Positions 42,575-54,452 of a stretch of DNA of 64,000 nucleotides are shown here, piece after piece. Position numbers and translations under genes: made by a program. The notes beneath the pieces were generated by a model, which did not search any database, was not told where the DNA came from, and worked only from the letters and a program-made list of their open reading frames with translations. Location: contig CAXIPT010000025.1 of NCBI GenBank assembly GCA_964030475.1, positions 208,507 through 272,506 on the forward strand, written 5' to 3'. Positions within the stretch are counted from its first letter, which is position 1. Each line of letters starts with the position of its first letter. The DNA is from Tethya wilhelma. Its lineage: Eukaryota; Porifera; Demospongiae; Tethyida; Tethyidae.

Positions 42575-43300
42575 TAAGCTAGAGAAACGCCTGATGACAA
42601 AGAAAGGAGACTCGCTAGGTGTAGACAACGAGATTCAGCTCGCCGACAAAAGCGACGCCTGAGAGAAACCACTCCCGAGAGAGATGCTCATCGTGATCAA
42701 GAAAGAGTCAGGATCGAGGAAAGGAGGCAGAGAGAAACCACTCCCCACAGAGATGCCCGTCTTGATCAGCAAAGAGTCCGGGACGAGGAAAGGTGGCAGA
42801 GAGAAACCACTCCCGAGAGAGATGCTCGTCTTGGTCAGCAAAGAGTCGTCAACCTTCCACAAAATGTGCTGTCATTTGCCACCACTCTTCCAAGGCTACC
42901 ATCAGAGATTGATGTACTGGTTGTGAGGAAAGAGAAGGAGCAAACACATCAAGATTTCCGTGTCCGAAGGCATGTTGTCGAGCAAGCATTGCGGAATTGG
43001 GTGTTTGAAAACAACCAGCCGGTACTATCGAGCTAACCAAGTTCGTATGAATCAAAATGCTCTTCATCAATTGCCAGAGGATGGGATCCTGACCTCCCTA
43101 ACATCTGTTCAGCCAGCTGACCCCTCATCTGCTGGTCAATCATCTCAAGTGCCAGAGGAAGATCCATACACAGCACACCTGTCAAGTTCATTTGTTCCAA
43201 ATGCAGCACACCAGAGCACAGAACAGGAAACCATTCGGCAAGCTGTGCAAGATCGACAATCGAGATCGATCGAGGAAAGGAGGCAGAGAGAAACCACTGA
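42575..43300 (+). pseudogene. N-terminal part of a Helitron Rep/helicase protein, with 23-residue repeats
   Basis: An open frame to about 43036 starts with an Arg-rich run, then three 23-residue in-frame repeats (69 bp; starts 42661, 42730 and 42799) of RETTPERDA, DQQRVRDEER type. It continues NLPQNVLSFATTLPRLPSEI, VRRHVVEQAL and NWVFENNQ. After a frameshift it resumes RMNQNALHQLPEDGILTSL. The charged repeats followed by the RRH.V..AL.WL..NN and LPEDG phrases are characteristic of the region upstream of the Rep domain in animal Helitrons. No Rep or helicase motif is present. Confidence 0.65.
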
Positions 43301-43304
43301 CACA

Positions 43305-43610
43305 GGTTGAGGAGATGATGATATCAGCTGTGATGCCGATCATGTCCATCTACAGGCTACCTCATGGCCAGTATGGATACAGTGGACATGTCGTCAACCT
43401 TCCACAAAATGTGCTGTCATTTGCCACCACTCTTCCAAGGCTACCATCAGAGATTGCACTGGTTGTGAGGAAAGAGAAGTAGCAAACACATCAAGATTTC
43501 CGTGTCCGAAGGCATGTTGTCGAGCAAGCATTGAATTGGCTGTTTGAAAACAACCAGTACTATCGAGCTAACCAAGTTCGAATGAATCAGAATGAATCAG
43601 TATGAATTGC
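43305..43610 (+). pseudogene. Second, partly duplicated Helitron protein fragment
   Basis: Reads EEMMISAVMPIMSIYRLPHG, GYSGHVVNLPQNVLSFATT and LVVRKEK, the piece that normally precedes the segment at 42845 in Helitron proteins. Bases from about 43390 to 43610 repeat 42846-43060 with small deletions, so the element has undergone internal duplication. Confidence 0.65.
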
Positions 43611-43691
43611 ATGTGCAAGAATATACAGCGCGTTCTCTTCCCACAAATAACGCGCTCAGGCTCGCCCCCTCGATGTACTACATCATGCTAG

Positions 43692-44054
43692 TAGTTAAAT
43701 CAGGCATGTGAGGGATGTATCTGGAGGGCACAAAAGTGTTTTGTGTCATTTACTACCACACATGGGTGGGTTAAAGCACTGTGGCTTCAGTTAAAGCACT
43801 GTGGTCTAAGTTAAACCACTGTTGGACACAGGTGAGTGATTCTGGAAGCTTGTAGTTATACCGCTTCCTTTCATAGAAACTTCAGTGACTTGGTACTGGT
43901 ACACAGCATAGTGTAGCTAGTTGTTGAGTTAGTGGGAAGAGAATAAAATTATGGAAAGCCAGTTATAACTAACCATTAATAGCTTAGCTAATATGCAGTC
44001 CTTGCAGGACATAATAATCATCAATGACTAAAAGGCTATCATGTAAATACATTG

Positions 44055-44127
<73 letters not shown>

Positions 44128-44422
44128 TTAGACACTAGACATTAGACACTGTGCCCAGGGATATGTAAACTGCATGAAAGGTTAATTATATTGATTTGTG
44201 CATGTTTTTCCTGCTTGAATCTCTCTCTCAGAACCTGACTGTTACTCAGAGTGTAGCTTGCATTTCATTCAGTGATTTCAATGCCCTTACCCTAATCAAC
44301 TCTGGATTCCTAGACCAGAGACCTTTCAATTATGCACCTGCCTTTGCTTTAATGATATTCACATTTCACACCCACTTAACTTACACAGAATGTGATGTCA
44401 TTCAGTGTATGCAATACTACAT
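43692..44422. other. Spacer with a long (CT)n tract
   Basis: Contains an uninterrupted (CT)n tract at about 44059-44118 followed by (GT)n. No gene. Confidence 0.7.
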
Positions 44423-44580
44423 CAGAGAGTAGGACATGAGTGCCCCTTTGCTGAGCTGGTGCCATGGCAAGTCTGTTAACTGCATTCCAATCATGTGACC
44501 GCAATACTTCACAATGAGAATTGATCACGTGCACCTGTTTGCCAGCTCAGCAAAGGCGTAGCTGTGTCGTACCTCCTCTG
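44423..44580. mobile_element. 158-bp MITE with perfect 9-bp target duplication
   Basis: Ends CAGAGAGTAGGACATGAGTG and GTGTCGTACCTCCTCTG. ATACTACAT stands at 44414-44422 and again at 44581-44589. Same family as 6033-6431 and the neighbour 44629-44766, with which it shares GCTGAGCTGG and TTCACAATGAGA internally. Confidence 0.9.
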
Positions 44581-44628
44581 ATACTACATGTATATATGTT
44601 GCTGCTATTCTCCCTTGCACTCTTGGCT

Positions 44629-44766
44629 CAGAGGAGGTACGACACGAGTGCGCCTTTGCTGAGCTGGCAAGTCTGTTAATTACATTCCAATCACGTGACT
44701 GCAAAACTTCACAATGAGAGTTGATCATGTGCACCCGATTGCAGCACCCATGTCGTACCTTCTCTG
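44629..44766. mobile_element. 138-bp MITE with perfect 9-bp target duplication
   Basis: Ends CAGAGGAGGTACGACACGAG and CATGTCGTACCTTCTCTG. CTCTTGGCT stands at 44620-44628 and again at 44767-44775. Inserted only 48 bp from its sibling in the same orientation. Confidence 0.92.
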
Positions 44767-44775
44767 CTCTTGGCT

Positions 44776-47505
44776 AGGTTGCAACATCTGAAAAAACAGT
44801 GGGTGTAGCACTTAAACCCATGATAAACACATGACTTCAAAAATTGTACGCAGAAAAATTTGGTGCGAGCATGACAAAAAATTAAAGCTGTTACCATACA
44901 ATGTGGGTAATTAGGGTGTATATTCTGTGTAGGTAAAGTAGAACCTTGATTATCCGAACACCTTGGGGCACAGGCTATTTTCAGTGTTCGGAATCCAAAT
45001 TTGTTTGGATAATTGAAGCCATGTGTGCAGACATCTACATACAATAACTGTGTTTGAGAGTCATTTTAAACAGCTAGGACCAGTAAGTACTAGCATGCAT
45101 TTTCTGAGGTATACATGATCTCTGAAATTATATTGATAATATACGGTTTTCTAAATTTTTGTGGAGAAAATTTTTGTTATATATACAGTCAGATCACAAA
45201 ATTCACAAAAATTTGGAGCCATATGGTATGACGTTTTTCTATAGTCAATTTATACCATTAATTGTAGAGCAAAAAAGAGGAAATATGAAATACTTGTAGT
45301 TAGTGATTATAGGGATTATATATCTAATCAATCAGTAATTATTAATCAGTATCTAATCAATCAGTAATTATTAAAATTAAGTCAAAGTTCACGTTTCTTA
45401 TCGATATTTTCTTATCGATATCTATAATAATGAATAAGACAACATATAAATATGCAAGTATACAGAAAACTTGCACATAGTGTATTACCTTCTGTATGAG
45501 TCTCTCTCCTTTTCTCTCTCCCTCTCTCTCTCCCTCTCTCTCTCCCTCTCTCTCTCCCTCTCTCTCTCTCTTAATTGTTCATCACTTCTCAATTTTAAAT
45601 ATTGATTGTACACTGCAATAGGGTATTATTAATACATACCACTCAGGAAGTGGTCAGCTATATAGTGTTTAGAAGAAACTAAGCAAGGCTGTTAGACAGT
45701 TTAAACCACTAGCTATTTTCTGCAGAAAAGGTAATGCCAATCTGTCGAATAAAATTTTCACAGAAAGGCGATCACCAAACTTTATTTTTGAGGATCGAGC
45801 AGCCCCACCCACATATTGTAATAAAATTTCAATGGGTAAAATTTCCGTGGATCAACAGTGAAATTTATACTCCTCGAAAGTTTCTAGCTATATGGTAGTA
45901 TTCGCAGCACACACAGATTCCCATCTGCAGGCTTTTTCTTTTACTCAGTGTCACCATAATATTATTATACAAGAATCATATACCCAGGTAGAAATTTCTT
46001 GCAAGCTCACTCTCAATTGGTTGCTTCTTTTCTGGCAACTTTTTAAAACAAGAACAGTGTGGCGCTAAGAGCTGCTTTCATGTACAAATAAACAAAAAAC
46101 AAGATCTTGCATTCAGAAACAGCAGTTTACTAGACCAGAAGCTTCACTTTTTTTAGTAAGAAAGCAGCCACAACAGCCTGATCTGATCCAGTTTCAATTC
46201 TCTTACTTTTCAAACTAACAGCTATTTTCAAAAAAACACAAAACAAAAAGCTTGTTGCTACCCATTTTATGCCATTGGTAATTAACAGTAGTCGACTAAA
46301 AAGTATATTGTAAGTAGGTTATTCCAATGTTAAGACTGAGACATCAGTAATATATATTTGTGTAATCTGAAGTGCTGATCAATACAATTGCCCAAGCTTG
46401 TGTGCAGCTGTTGAACTACGGTGCATATATACATATACAGTACATCATGTTTGATGACTTACTTCTTAAACTCAATATAATGATAATAAATAATCCAATT
46501 ATTATCGTCAGCATATGTATTCCTTGTAGGTTGAAGTTGATATTCTGCAGATTGTAGAAAATTTTAACATAAAAATTCCATGGTAGTTCAATAACTCAAG
46601 TGAAACATTGTAGATGTAAAACCAGTATCAAATTTACATGTAGTATAGTATTTTTTGCCCAAACCATATAGCGGGAAAGTTTCCGGGGTTTTAACTTATG
46701 CTCCATCCATGAAAGTTTTTATCCACGAAATTCTCCATAATGTGTATACATATATATGTGCTCACACAGCTCATTAAAATGTTTGACTCAAGACATCCAC
46801 AAAAGTTTGACACCACGAAACTTTTTCGCTATACTGTACGAAAAAGAGGACCATGTTTGCACTGGTACAAATTAATTAAGATGAGTTTTGTTCATCAATA
46901 ACTTTTGTGGAAGCTTAGCAGCCTCCAAGATTGTTGGGTAGGTTGAGAAATGATGTAAATAGTCAACCTAAAGTTATTGCAACCTCCAGTCCTATTCTCC
47001 AAGTGTTAATCATAGCCTGGAATGTCCTGAGTGTAGTATGCTAATGGTTTCAAATGCTAATCTATTGTTCTCTTGCCAAATTGAAAAGAAATTTGTGGTG
47101 GTTTGAAATGTACAGACATGAAGTGAAAGTAGCTCATTGTAACTTGTTAGCATCAAGTTCAAGTGTTGTCCTATTTACACTTCCTACTAGCCATGTCTCA
47201 ATTAGTGCAAACTTCTTCATGGCTCACAGAAGAGCTAGCTGGTGGTAACCTTGTTTTTTACCAATGCATCCCTCTCCACATACACACCCTTACAACTGAT
47301 TAGCACTTACTATGTTCATATCTTCCATTCTTGGAATATAAAGTTCTGTCTTCTTAAATTTCAAGTCTTCTTTCCCTGTCCAAAGAACTGTGCAGTCAAA
47401 GGTCTGTACTGCCTAAATAAATTATGTGTTCTTGTACAAACAATTATTAATGTTATACATACCCTGCAGAGATTCTGTTACAAAGCACTGTTCAGTCTTG
47501 ACAAC
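44776..47505. other. Long gene-free stretch with decayed MITEs and CT tracts
   Basis: Holds degenerate CCGTATAGC-family copies (about 45141-45230, 45700-45898 and 46664-46838, with ACCATATAGCGGGAAAG at one end of the last). An interrupted CT/CCCT tract is at 45500-45575, and a direct duplication of ATCTAATCAATCAGTAATTA occurs near 45320-45372. No gene recognised. Confidence 0.6.
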
Positions 47506-47634
47506 TCTCATGTTCAATCACTTCTTGTTTATGTGCATTATTTTGTGTTTGTGGATTAGGGCTCTACGGGGCGATACCACATTAAAAAAAGCGAGTGCAC
47601 TGACGTACCTCCTGGGTCACTGGAAAGCGTCAGA

Positions 47635-47696
<62 letters not shown>

Positions 47697-47697
47697 G
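47506..47697 (+). repeat. Repeat module with (CT)n tail abutting a splice acceptor (copy 2)
   Basis: From CTCTCATGTTCAATC through GGGCTCTACGGGGCGATACC and GCGTCAGATCT to a (CT)n tract and CCAG. Near-identical, in inverse genomic orientation, to 2622-2806. The next base starts the adenylate-cyclase-like exon. Confidence 0.88.
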
Positions 47698-48079
47698 ACA
47701 TGTTGCCGAGGTAACAGGACATGATCTTGACATGCGTGTTGGTATCCACACTGGATCGGCTGGTGGCATACACCTGGGTATGTTACAATACATGCACTGA
47801 CCTATAGTTTTCTTGAGGACCTCTCATGCATATGCCACTATCTTACTGGCCTCTTGTTTGACTAGAAATCTCTATTTATCTTCTACTTTCAACTTGTAGG
47901 ATGGTGCACATCAGTGAAGCCACTCTGGCTGCTCTCATGGTGCTTCATGATTGGTCTTCTCTCCCTCCAAATTCAACCAACCCATCATTCTTCCAAGGTC
48001 TCGTGTTTTTATCAGCTACCTCCTGCAAACTATCATCATGATGGCCACCTTCATCTCTTTATAGTGGACAAATTTAAGG
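47698..48079 (+). pseudogene. Class III adenylate/guanylate cyclase-like exon pair
   Basis: After the acceptor at 47697 the frame reads HVAEVTGHDLDMRVGIHTGS, then AGGIHLG at a GTATGT donor (about 47777). MRVGIHTG is the core phrase of class III cyclase catalytic domains. A second exon after TTGTAG (47899) reads RMVHISEATLAAL, corresponding to the later G-R-V-H-I-S-x-A-T-L phrase, and ends near a LFIVDKFK|GTACTA donor at 48079. The intervening segment of the domain (normally K-W-x-x-D-V-W-S) is not found, so the gene is deleted internally or is a decayed duplicate. Confidence 0.6.
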
Positions 48080-48604
48080 TACTAGCTAGGCTGCTCTTGA
48101 ATCTCATGCTCAAATTGTGTATGGTTTTGCTGAAAGTTTATCTAGTACAATGCATTTGTCATAACAATTGCATTTGACTTTGTCTCATTCCAGTAGGTGT
48201 TGCATTCTTCCATCTTCCTCAGCAATTAATGAAAAGAGTGGCCTCACCTGGATCAAGCTTCTTTCCCAGGAAGGGAGGCCACTGGTAAGCCTTGTTTGAT
48301 GATCCAACCCGTGCCCCCAAATTTCAGCACTCCCAACAATACAACATAGTTAGTGCTCACTTCAAAGGCACTGCCTAGTGTACATTGGCCATGTACACTG
48401 TCTAACCACTAGCTGATACACAGTAACACTATATACCTAGGGTGTGGCTTCACTATGGTGCAAGCCATTTGTACTATACATATGTTTTTAGTGTGTATGT
48501 AATTGTTACCTTGCTGCTGTCTGCTGTATGTCTACAACTCCCCTAAGGTAACACACTAAAAACCTAGCCTACCAATTAACGTCTCTGTAACCAGGGTCAG
48601 TCTT
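48080..48604. other. Spacer
   Basis: No gene recognised. CTAAAAACAT and its like near 48480-48560 flank a small inverted GTTTTTAGTGTGT / ACACACTAAAAAC pair, a possible small foldback. Confidence 0.4.
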
Positions 48605-49115
48605 AAATATTTAGGAGGTGCGGAATAGACTAATTTGTTACATAGTTGTCATTTTAACAAGATGAGCAAAGCAAGTAAATTTTGTAAGATCATCGGTACA
48701 GCTCCAACCTCACGAGCCTGCTTCACGGTGACTTCAAGTTATACTGATAGCATAGATTAATAATATCCATGCTGACAGCGTACAAGTAACTACCATATAC
48801 ACACAAACTCAACTGTGATGTAGAATTATGAAAAAATGGAAACAAACAGGTAAAAAAAAAATCATTGGAAATGTAATGAGACATACGAATGGCCAAATCG
48901 TAAAAAGAAAGCAAACAAGATGGAATAGCTGTTTGAGTGTGTAAAGAATTATTCCTATGGGCAACATGAGGGACTCAACATGGGAAGAGAGTACTACATG
49001 CAGCCCACACAGGAATGATTCTGCACACACTCAAACAGCCATTCTATCTTGTTTGCTTTTTTTTTTTACGATTTGGCCATTCCTATGTCTCATTACATTT
49101 CCAATGTTTTTTTTT
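48605..49115 (-). repeat. Foldback repeat family, copy B (inverse of A)
   Basis: Matches 34940-35425 in inverse orientation, including the tail and both arms. The spacer (GGCAACATGAGGGACTCAAC) is likewise the complement of copy A's, so the whole unit is inverted. Confidence 0.85.
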
Positions 49116-50721
49116 CACTTGTATACCATAGAGCCGGAGTGCATGTGATCTAACTAGTTTAGATCCCTCAAGCAATGTTTACATGGTTACCTGTTTTCTA
49201 TAAAAGGATACTCATAGTAACTGTTACAGTGCATTCAGTACAAAAGTCAGAAAAATCGTTTGCTTGGCTGTTCAATGGTTGTTTCTCTCTTCAAAGCTTC
49301 TCATTTTCAGGCCGCAACTGACCATGGCACCACGCTTGAACTTTTGCAAATGAAAATGGTCGTTTACTGATAGCCAGACATACTGGACTTGCTGAATCAG
49401 CAGCAAATTTCGACAAGCAATGTATAGTGAAGCTAAAGCACTAGCGAGAACTGTACAGTCCTTACGCGCGCACTCAAATTTATTTGCAGGCAGGAAGTTT
49501 GTGGTCAAGCCTAGAGTAAAGCATGAATAAAATTAAAATTTATATGTTATCTTCAATGGATGATATACTGGACTCTGAGCATGCATGAGACTTGGACTAA
49601 AGTCTATAGAATTGCTCTCTTCTTCAACTATCCAATGGTGTTTGTCACATTTCCACAGGTATCACAGAAAGAAAGTTACAGGGTTGTTTCTTGAGCTCAT
49701 TCTTTTAATGAGATGCAAACACCCCACATATTTTGCTCTAGATTAGCAGTCCTGACAAATATTTTGAGCTCAGTTTGCAAATACTGATAGCTAAAGGATA
49801 GTTCTACATGAATCCTGTGTCTGTTTCTTTTTGCAGGTGTCATTTGCCTGAAACAACTGCTCAAAGTTCAGCAATTTTTCAATGCAATTTACCATACTAT
49901 GCCTCTACAACTCACCTCTGACCTCAGCTCAACAACAGCATGAATATTCATATTAATTTAAAGCACCTAAGAACTGCTTATTTTCGGCCTTTCTGAGACT
50001 TTCTTGAAGTTTTCGTTACTCAAAACAATCATAAATACTTGATATTTGGGGTGTCTACTTCAAAGACCTACCATATAATGTGTGTTCAATCAACTATATA
50101 CTATAAAATTTGTTATTATTCAGGGCTTCAAATAGCCTAGATCAAAACCTGCAAAATGGTTCTTTGCTAGTTAGAATCTTAAATTTACCTTTGTACTAAG
50201 CTTTGCAAGAGTCTTCGGTAAAAAATATTGGTCAGGACTGCCATTCTAGAGTAACTTGTGACACAGCTCAGGCTGGATCAAGAAAGAGTTGTGCAAGAGA
50301 AACGCTGCTTCTAGCGTTTCCAAACTTGCAAATCATTGATTCAAGCGGTTCCTGCAATCAGATTAGGTTCCTCTACTGTTTTCTTTTTATTTTGGTTCAA
50401 TAGCTTCTTTCTTTCTCAAGAAAACTTTACTCAAAGACGAGGTCACAATACGGCAGATTTAATGAGCTGCTGTTTCAATGACGTAATGCTTTTTCGCGCT
50501 GAAATTAAAATTGTACACAAACAATTGGGCGCGCGTAAGGACTGTGTAGTAAGCCTACTTTTGTTGACACAAACAGAAGTTTGAAATAGTCACTGGGACT
50601 CAGAGAGTTGTTTTCTGTCAAAATACTTGGCAAGTAGAAACCTGCTTCATTTGCATATTAGATCAATTAGTGCATTATGGCTTATAAACCACACACTTCT
50701 ATATACTTAGGACATACAACT
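49116..50721. other. Gene-free stretch
   Basis: No ORF with recognisable motifs. CGCGCGTAAGG near 50530 and CCTTACGCGCGC near 49462 are inverted and could mark ends of an element, but I could not define it. Confidence 0.4.
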
Positions 50722-50868
50722 ATTTTGTTGTCATTGACCCCCTGTGACCCCTAGCTACTCTATTGTTACCTCCACTCAGCCAATAACCAGCAGTTAACCT
50801 TTAAAAATTTTGGTTGCTAGGCAATGGCAAGCAAACACACACACATACACACACACACACACACATGG
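50722..50868 (+). repeat. Repeat ending in an AC microsatellite, copy 2
   Basis: Matches 39332-39475, ending GCTAGGCAATGGCAAGC and (AC)n. It is followed by an inverted part of the AAGCCTCGGCA-ended repeat (about 50880-51010). Confidence 0.8.
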
Positions 50869-51317
50869 ATAGCTCAGTAGTTAGCCTTAGCACGTGCTTT
50901 GCACGTTTAGAGGATTATGGAAGAACGTTGTTTTGTGTGTCTGTCTGTTTGTTCCATCAAAATCTCAAGACAAGCAACTCTAGCGATAAAATTGATGGTA
51001 CTTACGCTCACACACACACACACATAGAGGTCCCGCTGGAGACCCTGAACAAGCAAAGCAGTTCATCTTGGTGAACTCTGACCCCAAGAATCTTCGGATA
51101 TTCGCTCACTTCACTCAAGCTACAGACACTGAAAACATCCGTGAAACGAGTATTCCAAGATGTGAGAGAACACGTATGGACATACATACACACCCACTCC
51201 CTCAGAGGCAGGCGACATCACCATGACAACACACGATAACATCAAGTTGTAGTTCCATCTATTGTTGTTGTACGTATGCACTTTTTAGTCTCTACAACTT
51301 CCTATTATATATCACCT

Positions 51318-51343
51318 TGTGTATGTATGTATGTATGTATGTA

Positions 51344-51382
<39 letters not shown>
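51318..51382. repeat. GTAT and GT microsatellite
   Basis: (GTAT)n passes directly into (GT)n, ending at GTATGTGAAGG. Confidence 0.9.
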
Positions 51383-51383
<1 letters not shown>

Positions 51384-51663
51384 AAGGGTGGTGCCGGGTA
51401 CTTACTCAGAGGTGGGATTGAGCCAGGACTGAGAAGAAGAAGTGGGAGAGACTGGTGATCCATTAAAATGTAGTAGGATAGAGAGGGAAGTAGAATGTAT
51501 GTGTGTTAGAGAAAGAGAGAAATTAAGGAATGAATAATGCTATCAGCTAACTCTCGACTCCNTACTTATCTACCTAAATCAAGTTTGAGTTCTTTCAGTT
51601 TGTTGTCTTGCTATAGGTGGTCGAGCAGGTGGTACAACAGAAAAACTCTCGATGATTGGCAAC

Positions 51664-54048
51664 CAAGGGTTGCCCTAGCAAATTTAAAATAGCAGCACAG
51701 TAGTAAGGTTTGGGATGCACAGGTTAATCAAGTTATGTGTAATAATAAATTCAACATCTTCATTTCAAAATTAATAATATGCATGTTTACAGGAAAAATT
51801 AATATACAAATGTTAAAAAATTCGTCTGTTTTTCATACTACGGAAATAGTTTAGACCTTTTCCATAGTCCTAATTGGAGGGCCCTCAATTGTAATTCTCA
51901 TGAGCATATCCAATGTTTTAGTTCTTAATGAGGATCGAAGTCTAGTTTTGATCCTATTTTTAGCACTAAAAACACGTTCACATGCTGCATTAGACGTTAA
52001 GATTATTAAGCAAGCATGTGCCAGCCAGGATAGATGTCACTGTAAGATTTGTACATCATACTCCAAAACTCTAAAGTGTCCATATTGTAATGCCGAATAA
52101 CTAGTCTCTGAAAAGTTGGAAGTTCACCTAGGCACTCTTCTTTGCTGACTATCGGAGCAAAGTGTACCCTCTCACTTTCTTTCTCTGTACCATAGTGCTC
52201 TAACAAAGTTACAAGTGATCTTTACAAAAACTAGACACTTCAGATGCACACTTAGGGTATGATTTTGGTATAAGAACCTGCATACCAGTTAGCAGAGATA
52301 CTCTCGGGAATCGATCTGTGATATTTTGTATCACATGAGAGAAACTGTGCTTTAATGCTAGTGAATTCACTCTCTTCTGAGCTGCTGTGTCTACTGCTAC
52401 TTGATGATAAAATTGTAAAGCCTTTATAGGTGTTATTTTTGCTAGTGTCTGACAGCCAAATAATTGCAGCTGGAATCACTGATCTTCATATCTTGCAAGG
52501 TCTATAGCACATGAGATAATTGTGTTTCAGCTGTGCCAAACACAAGATCTTCATTCTGAAAAACCCGGCTGAACTTGTTAGTTTGATCAAGAACATCACA
52601 CAGTAAATTTAGTGTAGCAACAAATTTATAGGACTGAAGTCTATGTACAAGTCCGTGAGCTGTATCATCACCATCTTCTGCATCTTGTTCCACAGCTGTA
52701 GCAGCGACGTAACGTATGTACAGCTTCACCCAGACTTAGCCAACAAATTTCAAAAATATTTTTCATTTTTAGGATCGGATCGTTCAAGATTGTTTGTATT
52801 TCTCTCACTGCATGGGATTTGTTGGCTGAGTGACTATAATAAGAGTAGACAGTACTTTTAGATTTTTGAAGTATGGCAAATCATTTGCAGCATGGCTGAC
52901 AGCCAAAGCAAGACGGTGGTTGACACAGTGCACAGGTACACAGAAGGGGTTATCATTCAAAAGAAGTGCTTGATGACCTGCTATTCGACCCACCATTGCA
53001 CTTGCTCCATCTGTTCCTAGCCCTAGTACCTTGCTGATAGCAATACGCTTTTGTTCAAGTATGCTTGACAGGGCAGAATACATTGCAATGCCTGTACCAT
53101 CTGCTATATCCACACACTTCACATACTTAGCTACAACTTGCCCATCTTTATCAATAGCTCTACAGATGATAGCTAGATGTTTGTGTACAGAAATGTCTGT
53201 ATTCTCGTCTACACCAACGCCAATGAATTGGCTTTCTTGAAGAAGCGTGTCTGTCTTTTCCTCAACAACTCTATTAGACAAAACAGAATCTTGTCAAAAA
53301 TATGGTGGCTAGTATATTTGGCATTATCCCCAACGTTAAGATCATTGATCTCCTTTACACCAACCATACGAAGGAATTCAAGGAGTGACAGATATTTACG
53401 GTTGGCGATTTCTTCTTTTGCTAACCAATACACACATTTGACAGCCAATATCATTGCCCTTTCTCTATGGGTATGAGTATAAGAAAAACGAGAGCATAAA
53501 TCCTTACAAGACTCCGCTTCAACAGCTGCCTGATGGTCTTTGGTTGTATGACAGCTTTCAGTAGAATTATTTGAAGCTAGTATAGCATGCTGCAATTTAG
53601 CTAATTCAATTTACCTGAAATTGGAACATTCTTTGGTGAAAGCATTGTCTTTAGTATGCTTCTTACAAATTGAACAAAACATTAGCCCGCACTCATATTG
53701 AAGCCAACTGTGTTTTGTAAACCACTTATCGTGAAACTTGAATACTCTCTGTGTCTGTGTCTGTGTCTCAGTCCTTAGGCTAGTCCTTTTAGAAGAAGAT
53801 GGTTCATCATTAGGATCACTAGAGTCACAACTAACACTTTTTTTTTTGGGAAAAAAAAACGTACAGCCCGATTTGTCTTGACATGGCCATCTTCTGCTGG
53901 CACCTGGCTGAGCACATGGCTCTGTTAAACTGTTCAAATTATCAGATATTTCAAAATTTCTTGCAATTTTTCAACAGTCAAAATGCCCGTACTAGCCAAG
54001 AACTATGTGTACGATTTACGGGAAGTACGGCCGTTAGGGCTACCTTTG
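51664..54048 (-). mobile_element. hAT transposon with perfect 8-bp target duplication
   Basis: TTGGCAAC flanks the element at 51656-51663 and 54049-54056 and occurs once in the empty site at about 30262-30269. Imperfect TIRs are CAAGGGTTGCCCTAGC at the left and CAAAGGTAGCCCTAAC (minus strand) at the right. Length 2385 bp. The transposase is on the minus strand. Confidence 0.95.
51840..53937 (-). pseudogene. hAT transposase (ZNF862/DUF4371-like), decayed
   Basis: From 53937 the minus strand gives a Ser/Lys-rich N-terminus and a BED-like finger: FKFHDKWFTKHSWLQYEC and MFCSICKKH. After small breaks come LAVKCVYWLAKEEIANRKYL and SQFIGVGVDENTDISVHKHL, VLGLGTDGASAMVGRI and CVNHRLALAVSHAANDLPY, the catalytic core with C-x2-H. 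Near the 3' end CERVFSAKNRIKTRLRSSL corresponds to the C-terminal dimerisation segment. Frame breaks occur near 53600, 53240, 52800 and 52480. Same family as 7096-7703. Confidence 0.85.
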
Positions 54049-54229
54049 TTGGCAACAAATGGGTCACATCCATTAATACGAAATGACGAGCTTTCACCAA
54101 TTCTATGAATAATTGTAGCTTCGAATCCTATAGTAATAATGATGCCACATAGTACTTTACACCTTGTTCAATGGCTGACAATGTGAAACAGCTAACAAAA
54201 TTGTAGCAGCTTTTGTGCTTAATATATTG

Positions 54230-54400
54230 GCAGTTTTGGAAATTATGCCAATAATATCCTCTACTGTCAAATAAAAGACTTGGTAAAGAAGATACAATCT
54301 GATCAAACTCCAAATTACATGAGCTATCCTCTTTAAATTCTTGTTGGCAGTTCATAATGGAGGTCCAGCTGCTTGGGGGCGCTAAACATTTATCTTTCAA
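54230..54400 (-). CDS. Second copy of the unrecognised MNSQQEF exon
   Basis: Minus-strand MNCQQEFKEDSSCNLEFDQI and VSSLPSLLFDSRGYYW parallel 30430-30554, then an insertion shifts the frame. It belongs to the dispersed repeat into which both hAT elements inserted. Confidence 0.35.
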
Positions 54401-54452
54401 TGCCCACTCGTAATCAATTATGTCAGTGCGTGTGCAGATAAACTTTTTTGAT

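Larger units (their letters stand above)
42465..43691 (+). mobile_element. Degenerate Helitron (Helentron-like) with subterminal inverted repeats
   Basis: GGGGCGAGCCTGAGCG at 42468-42483 is exactly complemented by CGCTCAGGCTCGCCCC at 43653-43668. A hairpin GATGTACTACATC (43672-43684) and terminal CTAG (43688-43691) followed by T close the 3' end. The interior holds two broken pieces of a Helitron-type protein. The subterminal repeats are more like Helentrons than classical Helitrons. Confidence 0.7.

Noticed and set aside
44059..44118. (CT)n tract as another copy of the splice-module tail
   Set aside because: The upstream bases do not match the module, and no exon follows.
47426..47800. 124-codon plus-strand ORF with a Ser-Leu run
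   Set aside because: It is mostly translation of the repeat module and (CT)n tract. Only its end (HVAEVTGHDLDMRVGIHTGS) is real exon sequence.
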